Shown one piece after another: positions 18,799 through 26,445 of a stretch of DNA of 64,000 bases. The position numbers and the translations under genes are program-made. The notes beneath the pieces are model-generated. The model had not been told where the DNA came from and did not search any database. It saw only the letters and a program-made list of their open reading frames with translations. Each line of letters begins with the position of its first letter. The stretch's first letter is position 1. The stretch is from assembly GCF_015624485.1 (NCBI RefSeq), contig NZ_CP061378.1, forward strand, positions 6,014,001 through 6,078,000, read 5' to 3'. The stretch comes from Bradyrhizobium genosp. L. GTDB lineage: Bacteria; Pseudomonadota; Alphaproteobacteria; Rhizobiales; Xanthobacteraceae.

Positions 18799-20949
18799 TC
18801 AAAGCGGAGAAATATGGACCGCTTGCGCCGCGATCGATCCGGTATCGACGACGAGACCGATTGCCCCGCCCGTCAGCGGCAGCCTGCTCTCGTCGCGCAC
18901 CGAGAACGCCAGGCGGCCGTCGATGAAAGCCTCGATCTCGACGCCGTGCAGGCGAAGCTCCAAGGCATATGGCCGGTCCAACTGCCAGGCGAAGCGGTCA
19001 CTCGCGAGGATGGTCTCGTCATGGTCGCGCTTGACGAGGCTGACGCGGCCGCCATCGACGTCGTTGAACAGCAGCGCGTAGTAGCGCTCGCGCCCTTGCA
19101 GGCGAGCGGCAAGACCCCATCCCCTGGCGAGCAGCGGCGTGACCTCCGACCTGACGGAATAGTCACGCCATCCCCGCGAGCCTTGCGAGATGAAGCCGAT
19201 GCCTTCGCCGTTACTGACGCGCAGTCCTTCCCAGCGAGTCTGGAACTGACCGGCATTGTTTACCCAGGCATGCTTCCACATCGTGCTCAGATTGTCGTCC
19301 GGCCGATAGAGGCTGGTCTCGGGCGCGCCGGACCAGGTGAGATAATCGAGATAGACCGAGCCGTCGACGCCGAGCGGCGTTTCGGCTTCCAGTTCGAGCC
19401 CGATCTCGAAGATCGGATAGCCGTGCGTGTCCGGAATCCGCCAGCGCAGCACCGCCTCGTTGCCGGACCACAATGACTGCCGCTCGCCGAAGATCGGAAC
19501 GAGTTGATCGCGCGTGTCATAGACACTGGCGTAGAGACGCACCGCAACGTGCTCGATATCTTGACTGGCCTCGACCCTGGCTTCGACGATCTGTCCGGAA
19601 TGCAGCGTGGGACAGGCCAGGAGCTGATAGATCGGCATCGTGAAGACGTCCTTGTCGAAGAACGTCGGCGTCGCAACCCGCGCCACCCGCCCCGGCGCCA
19701 GGCGCCGGAAGCCGATCGCGAGGCTGCGGCGGCCATCGCGGCTGTGGCCTTCGACATTTTCGAGTTCGACGCAATGCAGATGCGCCGGCGCGTCCGACTT
19801 GGCGGAAAATCCCTGCAGGCTGCCTGGGAAATCGAAATTGAAGCGCGTGCCATTCTTTGCTGGCACGTAGCCGCGCGATCCCGCGAGTCTGTGCCCGGCC
19901 TGGATCAGCGCATTGGCCTCGATCACGGCATCGGTGATCGAGCCACCGCCATCCGCCGTCGACACATACATCCGGTCGGCGACCGGGGTGCGGAAATCGG
20001 GGCCGGCGTCGATGCCGGCAAGCCCCGTCCTGATACCGAACAGGCAGCCGACATTGCCGGCGTTACAATCGGTGTCCCAGCCGGCGGTGTTGGCGATGCG
20101 CATCGCATCCTGAAAGCTGTCGCCGCCATAGAGCGTCGCCAGGATGATGAGGGCGTGATTGGGAACGACATGGCAATTGCCGTTGAACTTGTCATAGCCG
20201 TAACGCTCGGCAATCAGCGCCCGCGTCCGCTCCCAATCCTTGCCGTTGTCGCCGGCATGCCATCCGCGCACGTCCTCGACCACGCGCCGGATCAGGCAAT
20301 CGGCCGGCACGAATCCGAGACCCACATCCAGCAGCCTTCCGACATCGCTCTCGACAAAGGCCTGTGCCTCCATCGCCGCCAGCAATTTCGCGGCATGGAC
20401 GGATTCGCCGTCGTGGCTGACCCGTCCCGCCTGCTCGGCAAGATACGCCGCCTGCTCGGGATTGCCGGGGCTCACCATCGCCCAACCATCGATGAAGATC
20501 TGCGCGCCGATCTGCTCGGCGACGGTCTTGCCGTTCAGCTCGATCGACCCGCTGCGTGGCGCCGGAATGCCGGATTTCAGCCGCTGATAGGCCGTATGCT
20601 CCGTCGAGTTGCCGATGCCGCCCCACCACAACACCGAGCGATCCTCGACGATGTAGTTGAGCCAGGTGTTGCCGATCTGCTTCGACGTCAGGCGCTCGGG
20701 ATAGTCGCAATCGGCCAGTGCACGCGGAAAGGCGAAGGTCCCCGAGACATCGTCGTCGGTGACGACGAGATGATGCGAACGCAGCGCGACGTCCCGCCGC
20801 TCGTTGACGTAGTAATTGATCGGACCGAGCTCCCGCATGATCCGCTCGTAGGTCCATCCTTCGAACGGGCGTCCGAGATAGACGCCGATCAACTTGCCGA
20901 GCACGCCGGCATAGACGCGTTCGGCATAATCATCTGGTATCCGAGGCAC
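18799..20949 (-). CDS. ADP-ribosylglycohydrolase-family protein fused to a lectin-like domain
   Basis: A 716-residue two-part protein. Residues about 1-370 carry the family core: GKLIGVYLGRPFEG, the metal motif TDDDVSG and the C-terminal motif GWDTDCNAGNVG. Residues about 400-716 are beta-rich with no catalytic signature; the last 200 (WKHAWVN, YYALLFND, YALELRL, EAFIDGRLAF) look like a concanavalin/LamG or DUF1080-type carbohydrate-binding fold. No signal peptide is visible. It is cotranscribed with the smaller paralogue and downstream of a LacI gene, which points to glycoside or riboside catabolism. The substrate is unknown. Confidence 0.75.
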   Translation of the reverse strand: MPRIPDDYAERVYAGVLGKLIGVYLGRPFEGWTYERIMRELGPINYYVNERRDVALRSHHLVVTDDDVSGTFAFPRALADCDYPERLTSKQIGNTWLNYIVEDRSVLWWGGIGNSTEHTAYQRLKSGIPAPRSGSIELNGKTVAEQIGAQIFIDGWAMVSPGNPEQAAYLAEQAGRVSHDGESVHAAKLLAAMEAQAFVESDVGRLLDVGLGFVPADCLIRRVVEDVRGWHAGDNGKDWERTRALIAERYGYDKFNGNCHVVPNHALIILATLYGGDSFQDAMRIANTAGWDTDCNAGNVGCLFGIRTGLAGIDAGPDFRTPVADRMYVSTADGGGSITDAVIEANALIQAGHRLAGSRGYVPAKNGTRFNFDFPGSLQGFSAKSDAPAHLHCVELENVEGHSRDGRRSLAIGFRRLAPGRVARVATPTFFDKDVFTMPIYQLLACPTLHSGQIVEARVEASQDIEHVAVRLYASVYDTRDQLVPIFGERQSLWSGNEAVLRWRIPDTHGYPIFEIGLELEAETPLGVDGSVYLDYLTWSGAPETSLYRPDDNLSTMWKHAWVNNAGQFQTRWEGLRVSNGEGIGFISQGSRGWRDYSVRSEVTPLLARGWGLAARLQGRERYYALLFNDVDGGRVSLVKRDHDETILASDRFAWQLDRPYALELRLHGVEIEAFIDGRLAFSVRDESRLPLTGGAIGLVVDTGSIAAQAVHISPL

Positions 20950-20973
20950 GTCACACTCCCCTCGCCCGCGGCG

Positions 20974-22023
20974 CTAGACCGACGAACGCTTCACGATTTC
21001 AAATTTCAGCTCGCGGCTTTGACCGCGCGGCTTCAGGCCGCCCGGCTGCAATCTTTCGAGCAGCGTGCGCGCCGCGAGCGCGCCGAGGTCGAATTCCGGT
21101 TGACGGACCGTGGTCAGGCCCAGGAGGTTGGCGGCCGGGATGTCATCGAAGCCAACGATCGCGATGTCGCCGGGGATCGACAGGCCGGCGCCGCGCGCGC
21201 AGACCATCGCACCGATCGCCAGCATATCGTTGGCACCGAACACGGCGGTCGGACGATCCGGCCCCCGCGCCAGGATTTCGCTCATCGCACGCGCGCCGGA
21301 CTCTTCCGAATAGCGACTGTCGGTGACGACATCCGGCACGAGACCGGCCTCACGCATCACCGCGGCATAACCGAGCGCACGCTGCCGGCTCGGCCCGACT
21401 TCCGCAAGGATCATGGCGATGCGCCGATGCCCGCTTGCGATCAGATATCGCGTCATGGCGGCGGAGGCCTCGGCGTTGTCGATATAGACACTGTCGATCG
21501 GCAGATCGCCGCGCGGCTTGAGCCGGCTCTCGAGCCGGACGATCGGAACGCTCTGCCCGGCGAGCGTCGCGAGTTGCGGAACGCGCAAATGAAAGAACGT
21601 ACCGACCACGCCATCGGCGCGGCCCTGCAATAGCCAGCTCAGCGCCCGCGCCTCGCCGTCCTCGCGCCCGTCGGTGTCGAACATCAGCACGTCATAACCG
21701 GCGGGCGCGGCGACCGACTGCACGCCCCGCACCAGCCCCGGATAGAACGGGTTGGTGATGTCTGGAACGACGCAGGCAAGCGCCATGGTGCGGGCGCGGC
21801 GCAGCATCCGCGCCGGATGGTGTGGCTGATATCCCATCTCGCCGGCGAGCTTGAGAATGCGCGCCCGCGTCGCCTCCGGGACGGACGGCGTCTCCGCCTT
21901 GTTGATCACCAGCGACACCGCGGCCTGCGACACGCCGGCCGCCAGCGCAATGTCCTTTTGTGTGGTGCGCGGATTGAAGCGCGCCCTGCTCCCGCCGCGC
22001 GGTGTCTGGGTTGACGATCTCAT
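20974..22023 (-). CDS. LacI-family transcriptional regulator
   Basis: A 349-residue repressor with an N-terminal LacI helix-turn-helix (about 19-44; KDIALAAGVSQAAVSLVINK) and a periplasmic-binding-protein-like ligand domain (TRTMALACVVPDITNPFY to the C-terminus). It is the first minus-strand gene of the module and divergent from the binding-protein gene, with an operator-like palindrome in between. It probably represses both the importer and the hydrolase genes until the imported sugar or nucleoside derivative binds. Confidence 0.92.
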   Translation of the reverse strand: MRSSTQTPRGGSRARFNPRTTQKDIALAAGVSQAAVSLVINKAETPSVPEATRARILKLAGEMGYQPHHPARMLRRARTMALACVVPDITNPFYPGLVRGVQSVAAPAGYDVLMFDTDGREDGEARALSWLLQGRADGVVGTFFHLRVPQLATLAGQSVPIVRLESRLKPRGDLPIDSVYIDNAEASAAMTRYLIASGHRRIAMILAEVGPSRQRALGYAAVMREAGLVPDVVTDSRYSEESGARAMSEILARGPDRPTAVFGANDMLAIGAMVCARGAGLSIPGDIAIVGFDDIPAANLLGLTTVRQPEFDLGALAARTLLERLQPGGLKPRGQSRELKFEIVKRSSV

Positions 22024-22029
22024 CTCGTT

Positions 22030-22047
22030 TAATTATACGTATTACTA
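22030..22047. promoter_or_regulatory. Operator candidate for the LacI regulator
   Basis: An 18-bp imperfect palindrome taattatacgtattacta, with perfect core ATACGTAT and 7 of 9 positions symmetric. It lies 7 bp upstream of the lacI-type start and 57 bp upstream of the binding-protein gene. It is AT-rich in a GC-rich region, and the central CG is typical of LacI-family operators. Confidence 0.6.
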
Positions 22048-22103
22048 ACGGAACTTCAACAAGCATAAAGCCGTCGTTCCCGGGGAAAAGAGGAAGCGCC
22101 GCC

Positions 22104-23447
22104 ATGACAGTGACCAGACGCCAGATCGTTGCTGCCCTGCCCGCTGCCGCGCTCGCGGCGAGCCTCCCGCGCGCGCCGGCCCGGGCTGAGGGCGAGCGCA
22201 CGACGGTGACCTTCTGGTTCGCGCAGGCCAACTCTGATGGCCAGGCGGCGCTGCGCACCGATCTCGTCGACGCCTTCAACGCCTCGCAGGACAAGTATCT
22301 GCTGCAGCTCGAGGTGAAGGGCGCGGCGGTCAACAATCTCCTGAAGGTCGCGCTGCTCGCCGGCAACGGCCCGGACATCGTGCAAACGTCGGGTCCCTCC
22401 TATCTCACTGCGATCGCCAATGCCGGCCAGGTGCTGCCGCTCGACGAGTTCGCGGCAAAGTACAAATGGAAGGAGCGCTTCCTGCCGGCGCTGCTCAACA
22501 CCGGCGTCTACGGCGGCAAGCTCTACGCTTTGCCGCGCGATTACGAATCCATGCACATGTTCTACAATAAGCAGCTGTTCAGCGAGAACGGCTGGAAGGT
22601 TCCGACCAACCGCGCAGAGTTCGAAAGCGTCGCGGATGCCGCGCTGGCCAAGGGCGTCACGCCGATCAGCGCCGGCAATGCCGACTGGAAGGGTGTCAAC
22701 GAATGGCTGATGACGGCGTTCTTCAACAACGTCGCCGGTCCCGATAATGTCCGCAAAGCGCTCGGCGGCGAGCTGCCGTGGACGGCGCCGCCCTTTCTCG
22801 AAGCCGTCGACCTCTCGAAGGCCTGGTACGGCAAGGGCTATTTCGGAAAGAACTACCTTTCCCTGACCAACGAGCAGAGCTTTCTCCAGGTGGTGAACGG
22901 CAAGGCTGCGATGGCGTTCAACGGCACCTGGTCGTTCGGCACCAAGTCCTACGGCATGTCGAAGCCCGACACGGTGATGGACGTGGTTCCGATCCCCGGC
23001 CTGAGCGACAAGGTGACCGAGCCGCTGCTGCATCTCGCTTGCGGTGCCACGCTTTCGATCGCGAAGAACTCGCCGAATGCAGAAGGCGCAGCCGCCGTGT
23101 TCGAGTTCATGCTGTCGCGGAATTTCTACCAGACCATGAACCGCGATTGGCCCGGCAAATGGGCGTTGCCGGTAAAAGACCTTCCGCCCGATCTTCTGCA
23201 GGGCATCGGCTATCCGCTGTTCGAGAAGACCATTGCCAGCCTGCACGACGCCTTCAGCAGAGGACGCTTCGGCTTCACCACCTGGACCTTCTGGCCGAAC
23301 GCTGCGAACAGCTATGTCATCGAGGGCATCGAGCAGGTCTGGCTCAACCGGATCACCACCGACGCCTTCCTCAACCGCCTGCAGACGGTGTTCGCCCAGG
23401 AGTTCAAGGACGGAAAGGTGCCGCCGCTGCCTCCACGCATGATGTGA
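22104..23447 (+). CDS. ABC sugar transporter, extracellular binding protein (family 1)
   Basis: A 447-residue periplasmic protein. The leader carries a twin-arginine-like start (TRRQIVAALPAAALAASL) ending APARA. The mature part begins TVTFWFAQANSDGQ, the usual opening of the MalE/UgpB-type family. It should capture a sugar or glycoside and deliver it to the two permeases that follow with 4-bp overlaps. The ATG at 22104 was chosen because the signal peptide starts there, behind an aggaa site. Divergent from the LacI gene. Confidence 0.9.
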   Translation: MTVTRRQIVAALPAAALAASLPRAPARAEGERTTVTFWFAQANSDGQAALRTDLVDAFNASQDKYLLQLEVKGAAVNNLLKVALLAGNGPDIVQTSGPSYLTAIANAGQVLPLDEFAAKYKWKERFLPALLNTGVYGGKLYALPRDYESMHMFYNKQLFSENGWKVPTNRAEFESVADAALAKGVTPISAGNADWKGVNEWLMTAFFNNVAGPDNVRKALGGELPWTAPPFLEAVDLSKAWYGKGYFGKNYLSLTNEQSFLQVVNGKAAMAFNGTWSFGTKSYGMSKPDTVMDVVPIPGLSDKVTEPLLHLACGATLSIAKNSPNAEGAAAVFEFMLSRNFYQTMNRDWPGKWALPVKDLPPDLLQGIGYPLFEKTIASLHDAFSRGRFGFTTWTFWPNAANSYVIEGIEQVWLNRITTDAFLNRLQTVFAQEFKDGKVPPLPPRMM

Positions 23448-24304
23448 GCCGCAGAATGTGGCTGTTCGCGTTGCCCGCGCTGCTCATCAATGTCTGCATC
23501 ATCCTGATCCCGGCGCTGCTGACGCTGATGGCCGCGTTCTTTTTCTGGGATGGCGTGGGCACGCCGGTATGGGCCGGGCTCGCGAACTTCCAGAGCCTGT
23601 TCGACGATCCCGTGTTCTGGACCGCGCTGACCAACAACTTCATCTGGACCGCGATCTTTCTGATCGTGCCGATGTGTCTGGCCGTGGTGATGGCGGCGGC
23701 GCTGATGATCGTCCCCTCCTCCCGTATCGTGGTGCAGTCCGTCATCTTCCTGCCGCGGATCCTCGCCGCCGCCATCACCGGCCGCGTCTTCCAGGGCATG
23801 ATCTTCAGCCCCGTGACGGGATTGCTCGGCTGGCTCAATAATCACGGACTTTCGATCTCGGACCCGCTCGCCGATCCCGACCGCTCGCTGTATGCCGTCG
23901 CCGCGGTCGACATCTGGCATTGGTGGGGCTTTCTCGCGGTAGTGTATTTCGCCGCGATGCGACAGATCAGCGTCGATCAGATCGAGGCCGCCCGTCTCGA
24001 CGGCGCCGGCTTTTTCGCGCTGCTGCGCTATGTGCTGCTGCCCGGCATCCGACCGACGCTGGCACTGATGATGATCCTCACCGTGATCTGGTCGTTCCAG
24101 GTCTTCGAGTTCATCTACATCGTGACCCAGGGAGGTCCAGCGAACGGCAGCGAGGTGCTGGCCACGCTGGCCTATCGTCAGGCCTTCTTCGCCGGCGATG
24201 TTGGAAAGGCGACGGCGGCGGCCTGCGTGATGAGCCTGTTCGGCCTGTGCGCGACGGCGGCGTATCTCTGGCTGCAAGGCCGCGACAGCGCGCACGCCGC
24301 ATGA
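23444..24304 (+). CDS. ABC sugar transporter permease (MalF/UgpA type)
   Basis: A 286-residue membrane protein with about six helices. The EAA loop reads EAARLDGAGFFALLRYVLLPG, which docks the ATPase. The GTG start at 23444 overlaps the binding-protein stop (GTGA); an internal ATG at 23456 is the alternative. With the next gene it forms a CUT1-type heterodimeric channel. Confidence 0.88.
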   Translation: MSRRMWLFALPALLINVCIILIPALLTLMAAFFFWDGVGTPVWAGLANFQSLFDDPVFWTALTNNFIWTAIFLIVPMCLAVVMAAALMIVPSSRIVVQSVIFLPRILAAAITGRVFQGMIFSPVTGLLGWLNNHGLSISDPLADPDRSLYAVAAVDIWHWWGFLAVVYFAAMRQISVDQIEAARLDGAGFFALLRYVLLPGIRPTLALMMILTVIWSFQVFEFIYIVTQGGPANGSEVLATLAYRQAFFAGDVGKATAAACVMSLFGLCATAAYLWLQGRDSAHAA

Positions 24305-25128
24305 CGGAAAGCCGCCTGAACCGGACGCTCTGCCTGGCATTGATCGGCCTCGCGTCCTTCACGTCGCTGCTGCCGATCTTGCTCGCGGTGATGAACGCGC
24401 TGAAGACGACGGTGGAGATCAGCACCAATCCACTGGCGCCACCCCACCAGCTGCACTGGGAGAATTTCACCGCAGCCTGGAACAATGCAGCGCTTGGACC
24501 GAGCCTGCTGCACAGCGCCGAGGTCGCAGGCCTCACCATCGTCATGGTTTGCGCCACCGCTGCGCCTTGCGCCTACGTGCTGGCCCGCCAGCGCGGCCGC
24601 GGCTTCCGCCTGCTCACCTTCTATTTCATGGCCTCGATCACCGTCCCGGTGCAGCTCTATCTCTATCCGCTGTATTTCATCTTCGCCAAGCTCGGCCTGG
24701 TCAACTCGATCCCCGCGGTGGCGCTGATCTACACGGCAATGTTTTCGCCGTTCGCGATCTTCCTGCTACGCACCTATGTGGTCGCAATTCCCTATGCGCT
24801 GGAGGAAGCCGCGGAGGTCGACGGCGCAACGGCGTGGCAGAAATTCTACCATGTCATGCTGCCGATGATGCGGCCAGGGCTTTTGACCGTTGCGATCATC
24901 GTCGGCCTCAACGCCTGGAACGAATTCGTCATCGCGGTGACGTTCCTGCAGAACGACAGCAACGTCACGGCGATCGTGAAATTCTATAATCTGACCGGAC
25001 AGTACTCGACCGATTGGGGCGAGATGCTGGCCGCAGCGGTGACCATCGCGCTGCCGGTCGTGCTGGTCTTCGTGCTGCTACAGCGCCGCTTCATCGACGG
25101 CATGACGGCCGGCGCGGTCAAGTCATAG
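24301..25128 (+). CDS. ABC sugar transporter permease (MalG/UgpE type)
   Basis: A 275-residue membrane protein with about six helices and the EAA loop EEAAEVDGATAWQKFYHVML. The ATG overlaps the previous stop by 4 bp. It is the last gene of the plus-strand unit. No nucleotide-binding subunit follows; the next gene is a convergent HEAT-repeat protein. The importer must therefore borrow an ATPase encoded elsewhere, as several CUT1 importers do. Confidence 0.88.
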   Translation: MTESRLNRTLCLALIGLASFTSLLPILLAVMNALKTTVEISTNPLAPPHQLHWENFTAAWNNAALGPSLLHSAEVAGLTIVMVCATAAPCAYVLARQRGRGFRLLTFYFMASITVPVQLYLYPLYFIFAKLGLVNSIPAVALIYTAMFSPFAIFLLRTYVVAIPYALEEAAEVDGATAWQKFYHVMLPMMRPGLLTVAIIVGLNAWNEFVIAVTFLQNDSNVTAIVKFYNLTGQYSTDWGEMLAAAVTIALPVVLVFVLLQRRFIDGMTAGAVKS

Positions 25129-25148
25129 CCGCTCGCCGGCGTTCAGGT

Positions 25149-26120
25149 TCACGCTTTCGCCTTTTTCGCCACGATCTGTTGCAACGCCCAGCGGGCGTTT
25201 TTTCGTACGTCGGGATCGGCATCGTCGGCGATGACGGCCAGGAACGCTTCGCCGTCGGGATGCGCGATCTCGCCGAGCGCCGCGGCGGCCTCCTTGCGCA
25301 GGTTTGCCTGCTCATGGTTGACGCAGCTTCCGATCGGACGCACCGCGCGCTCGATCTTCATCTTGCCGAGGCTGCGGATCGCCTTGAGCCGCACCTGCCA
25401 GAACGAGTCCGCAAGCGACGCCATCAGCTGATCAGCGGCCAGCGCACCGTTGACGTTGAGTCCCAGCGTCTCGGCCGCCATCTCGCGCACCATCCAGTCC
25501 TCATCTTTGAGTGCGCGCGTCACCGTTTCCGCCGCCGGCTTCATCTGCGAGAATGCCAGCGCGCTCACCGAGGCACGCCGCGCATGCGCATCGGGGTCGT
25601 GGATCAGCGCCGTCAACGCCGGGATCGATTCCTCGAGCTTGAGGAATCCGATCACGCCGATCGCCTGCACGCGCACCGCAGCGTCCTGATCCTGCAACGC
25701 CTCCAGCGCCGGCTTCAGCGTGTCCTTGCGGCGCAGCTCCTTCAACGCACGTAGCGCGCCCATGCGGACGAAGGCGTGGCCATGCTTGACCAGCGGCAGG
25801 ATGACGTCGGCGCAGGCCGGATCCTTGAACTCGGCCATGCTGTCGGCCGCAGCCGACGCCACGATGCTTTCAGGATCGACCAGCAATCGCGCCAACGCGC
25901 TGGCAGCCTCCGGCCCGTCGAACTCCCCGAGCGCCATCGCAACCTGCTGGCGCACGCCAGCGTCGGGATCGGACACCATGTTGGCGAGATGGCCGACCGC
26001 GGCCGGATCGCCGGAATGGCCGAGCGCAATGATGGCGACACGGCGCTCCGCCGGGTCCGCGGCCTGCAACCGCTCATCGGCGTCTTCGAGATCGTCGTAG
26101 GATTCGAACGGGCTCGACAT
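25149..26120 (-). CDS. HEAT-repeat protein
   Basis: A 323-residue soluble protein built of about nine HEAT/PBS-lyase-type helical repeats (for example ERRVAIIALGHSGDPAAV, then QVAMALGEFDGPEAA, then VRKNARWALQQI). Such proteins act as binding scaffolds or, in phycobilin systems, as lyases. Here the ribosome site GAGGTGAG and 2-nt gap after the ferredoxin tie it to the flavoprotein-ferredoxin unit. Inference: a scaffold or maturation factor for that redox complex. Confidence 0.8.
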   Translation of the reverse strand: MSSPFESYDDLEDADERLQAADPAERRVAIIALGHSGDPAAVGHLANMVSDPDAGVRQQVAMALGEFDGPEAASALARLLVDPESIVASAAADSMAEFKDPACADVILPLVKHGHAFVRMGALRALKELRRKDTLKPALEALQDQDAAVRVQAIGVIGFLKLEESIPALTALIHDPDAHARRASVSALAFSQMKPAAETVTRALKDEDWMVREMAAETLGLNVNGALAADQLMASLADSFWQVRLKAIRSLGKMKIERAVRPIGSCVNHEQANLRKEAAAALGEIAHPDGEAFLAVIADDADPDVRKNARWALQQIVAKKAKA

Positions 26121-26122
26121 GC

Positions 26123-26356
26123 TCACCTCAACAGATAGGGAATGTTGACGGTCACGGCGCCGGTCGGGCAATCCGCCTCGCAGGGCATGCAGTACCAGCA
26201 TTCGTCGTAAGCCATGTAGGCCTTGCCGGTCATGTCGCTGATGCGCAGGACGTCGAGCGGGCAAACGTCGACGCACACCGTGCAGCCTTTGTCCGCGATG
26301 CATTTGGCGTCGTCGACCACCACCGGGACCGATGTCTGGTAGGAAGCGAGAGGCAT
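26123..26356 (-). CDS. Two-cluster [4Fe-4S] ferredoxin (AprB-like)
   Basis: A 77-residue ferredoxin with eight cysteines in two sets, C19/C25/C28/C32 and C53/C56/C59/C63, enough for two [4Fe-4S] clusters. The spacing (CxxxxxCxxCxxxCP and CxxCxxCxxxCP) resembles the ferredoxin part of AprB, the beta subunit of adenylylsulfate reductase, without its C-terminal tail. It lies between the flavoprotein and the HEAT gene on the same strand and should pass electrons to or from the flavoprotein. The start at 26356 follows an AGGAGA site; longer ORF extensions are non-coding. Confidence 0.88.
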   Translation of the reverse strand: MPLASYQTSVPVVVDDAKCIADKGCTVCVDVCPLDVLRISDMTGKAYMAYDECWYCMPCEADCPTGAVTVNIPYLLR

Positions 26357-26382
26357 CGTCAATCTCCTGTTGATCTTCGGTG

Positions 26383-26430
26383 AAAGCGTTTTCGAGCGAA
26401 GTGGATACCGGTTCGCGTGAAGAAAACGCG
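26383..26430. repeat. 48-bp dispersed repeat, copy 1
   Basis: A 48-bp sequence beginning aaagcgttttcgagcgaag, with a near match (3 differences) at 50524-50571. It fills part of the 89-bp gap between the flavoprotein and ferredoxin genes. The ends (gcgttttc and gaaaacgc) are inverted, so the transcript can fold. It is probably a short palindromic intergenic element. Confidence 0.75.
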
Positions 26431-26445
26431 TCAGAAACAGACCGT

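Noticed and set aside
19504..21633. A 709-codon open frame on the plus strand
   Set aside because: Mirror of the 716-residue hydrolase and LacI genes, rich in Arg/Gly/His as expected of a shadow.
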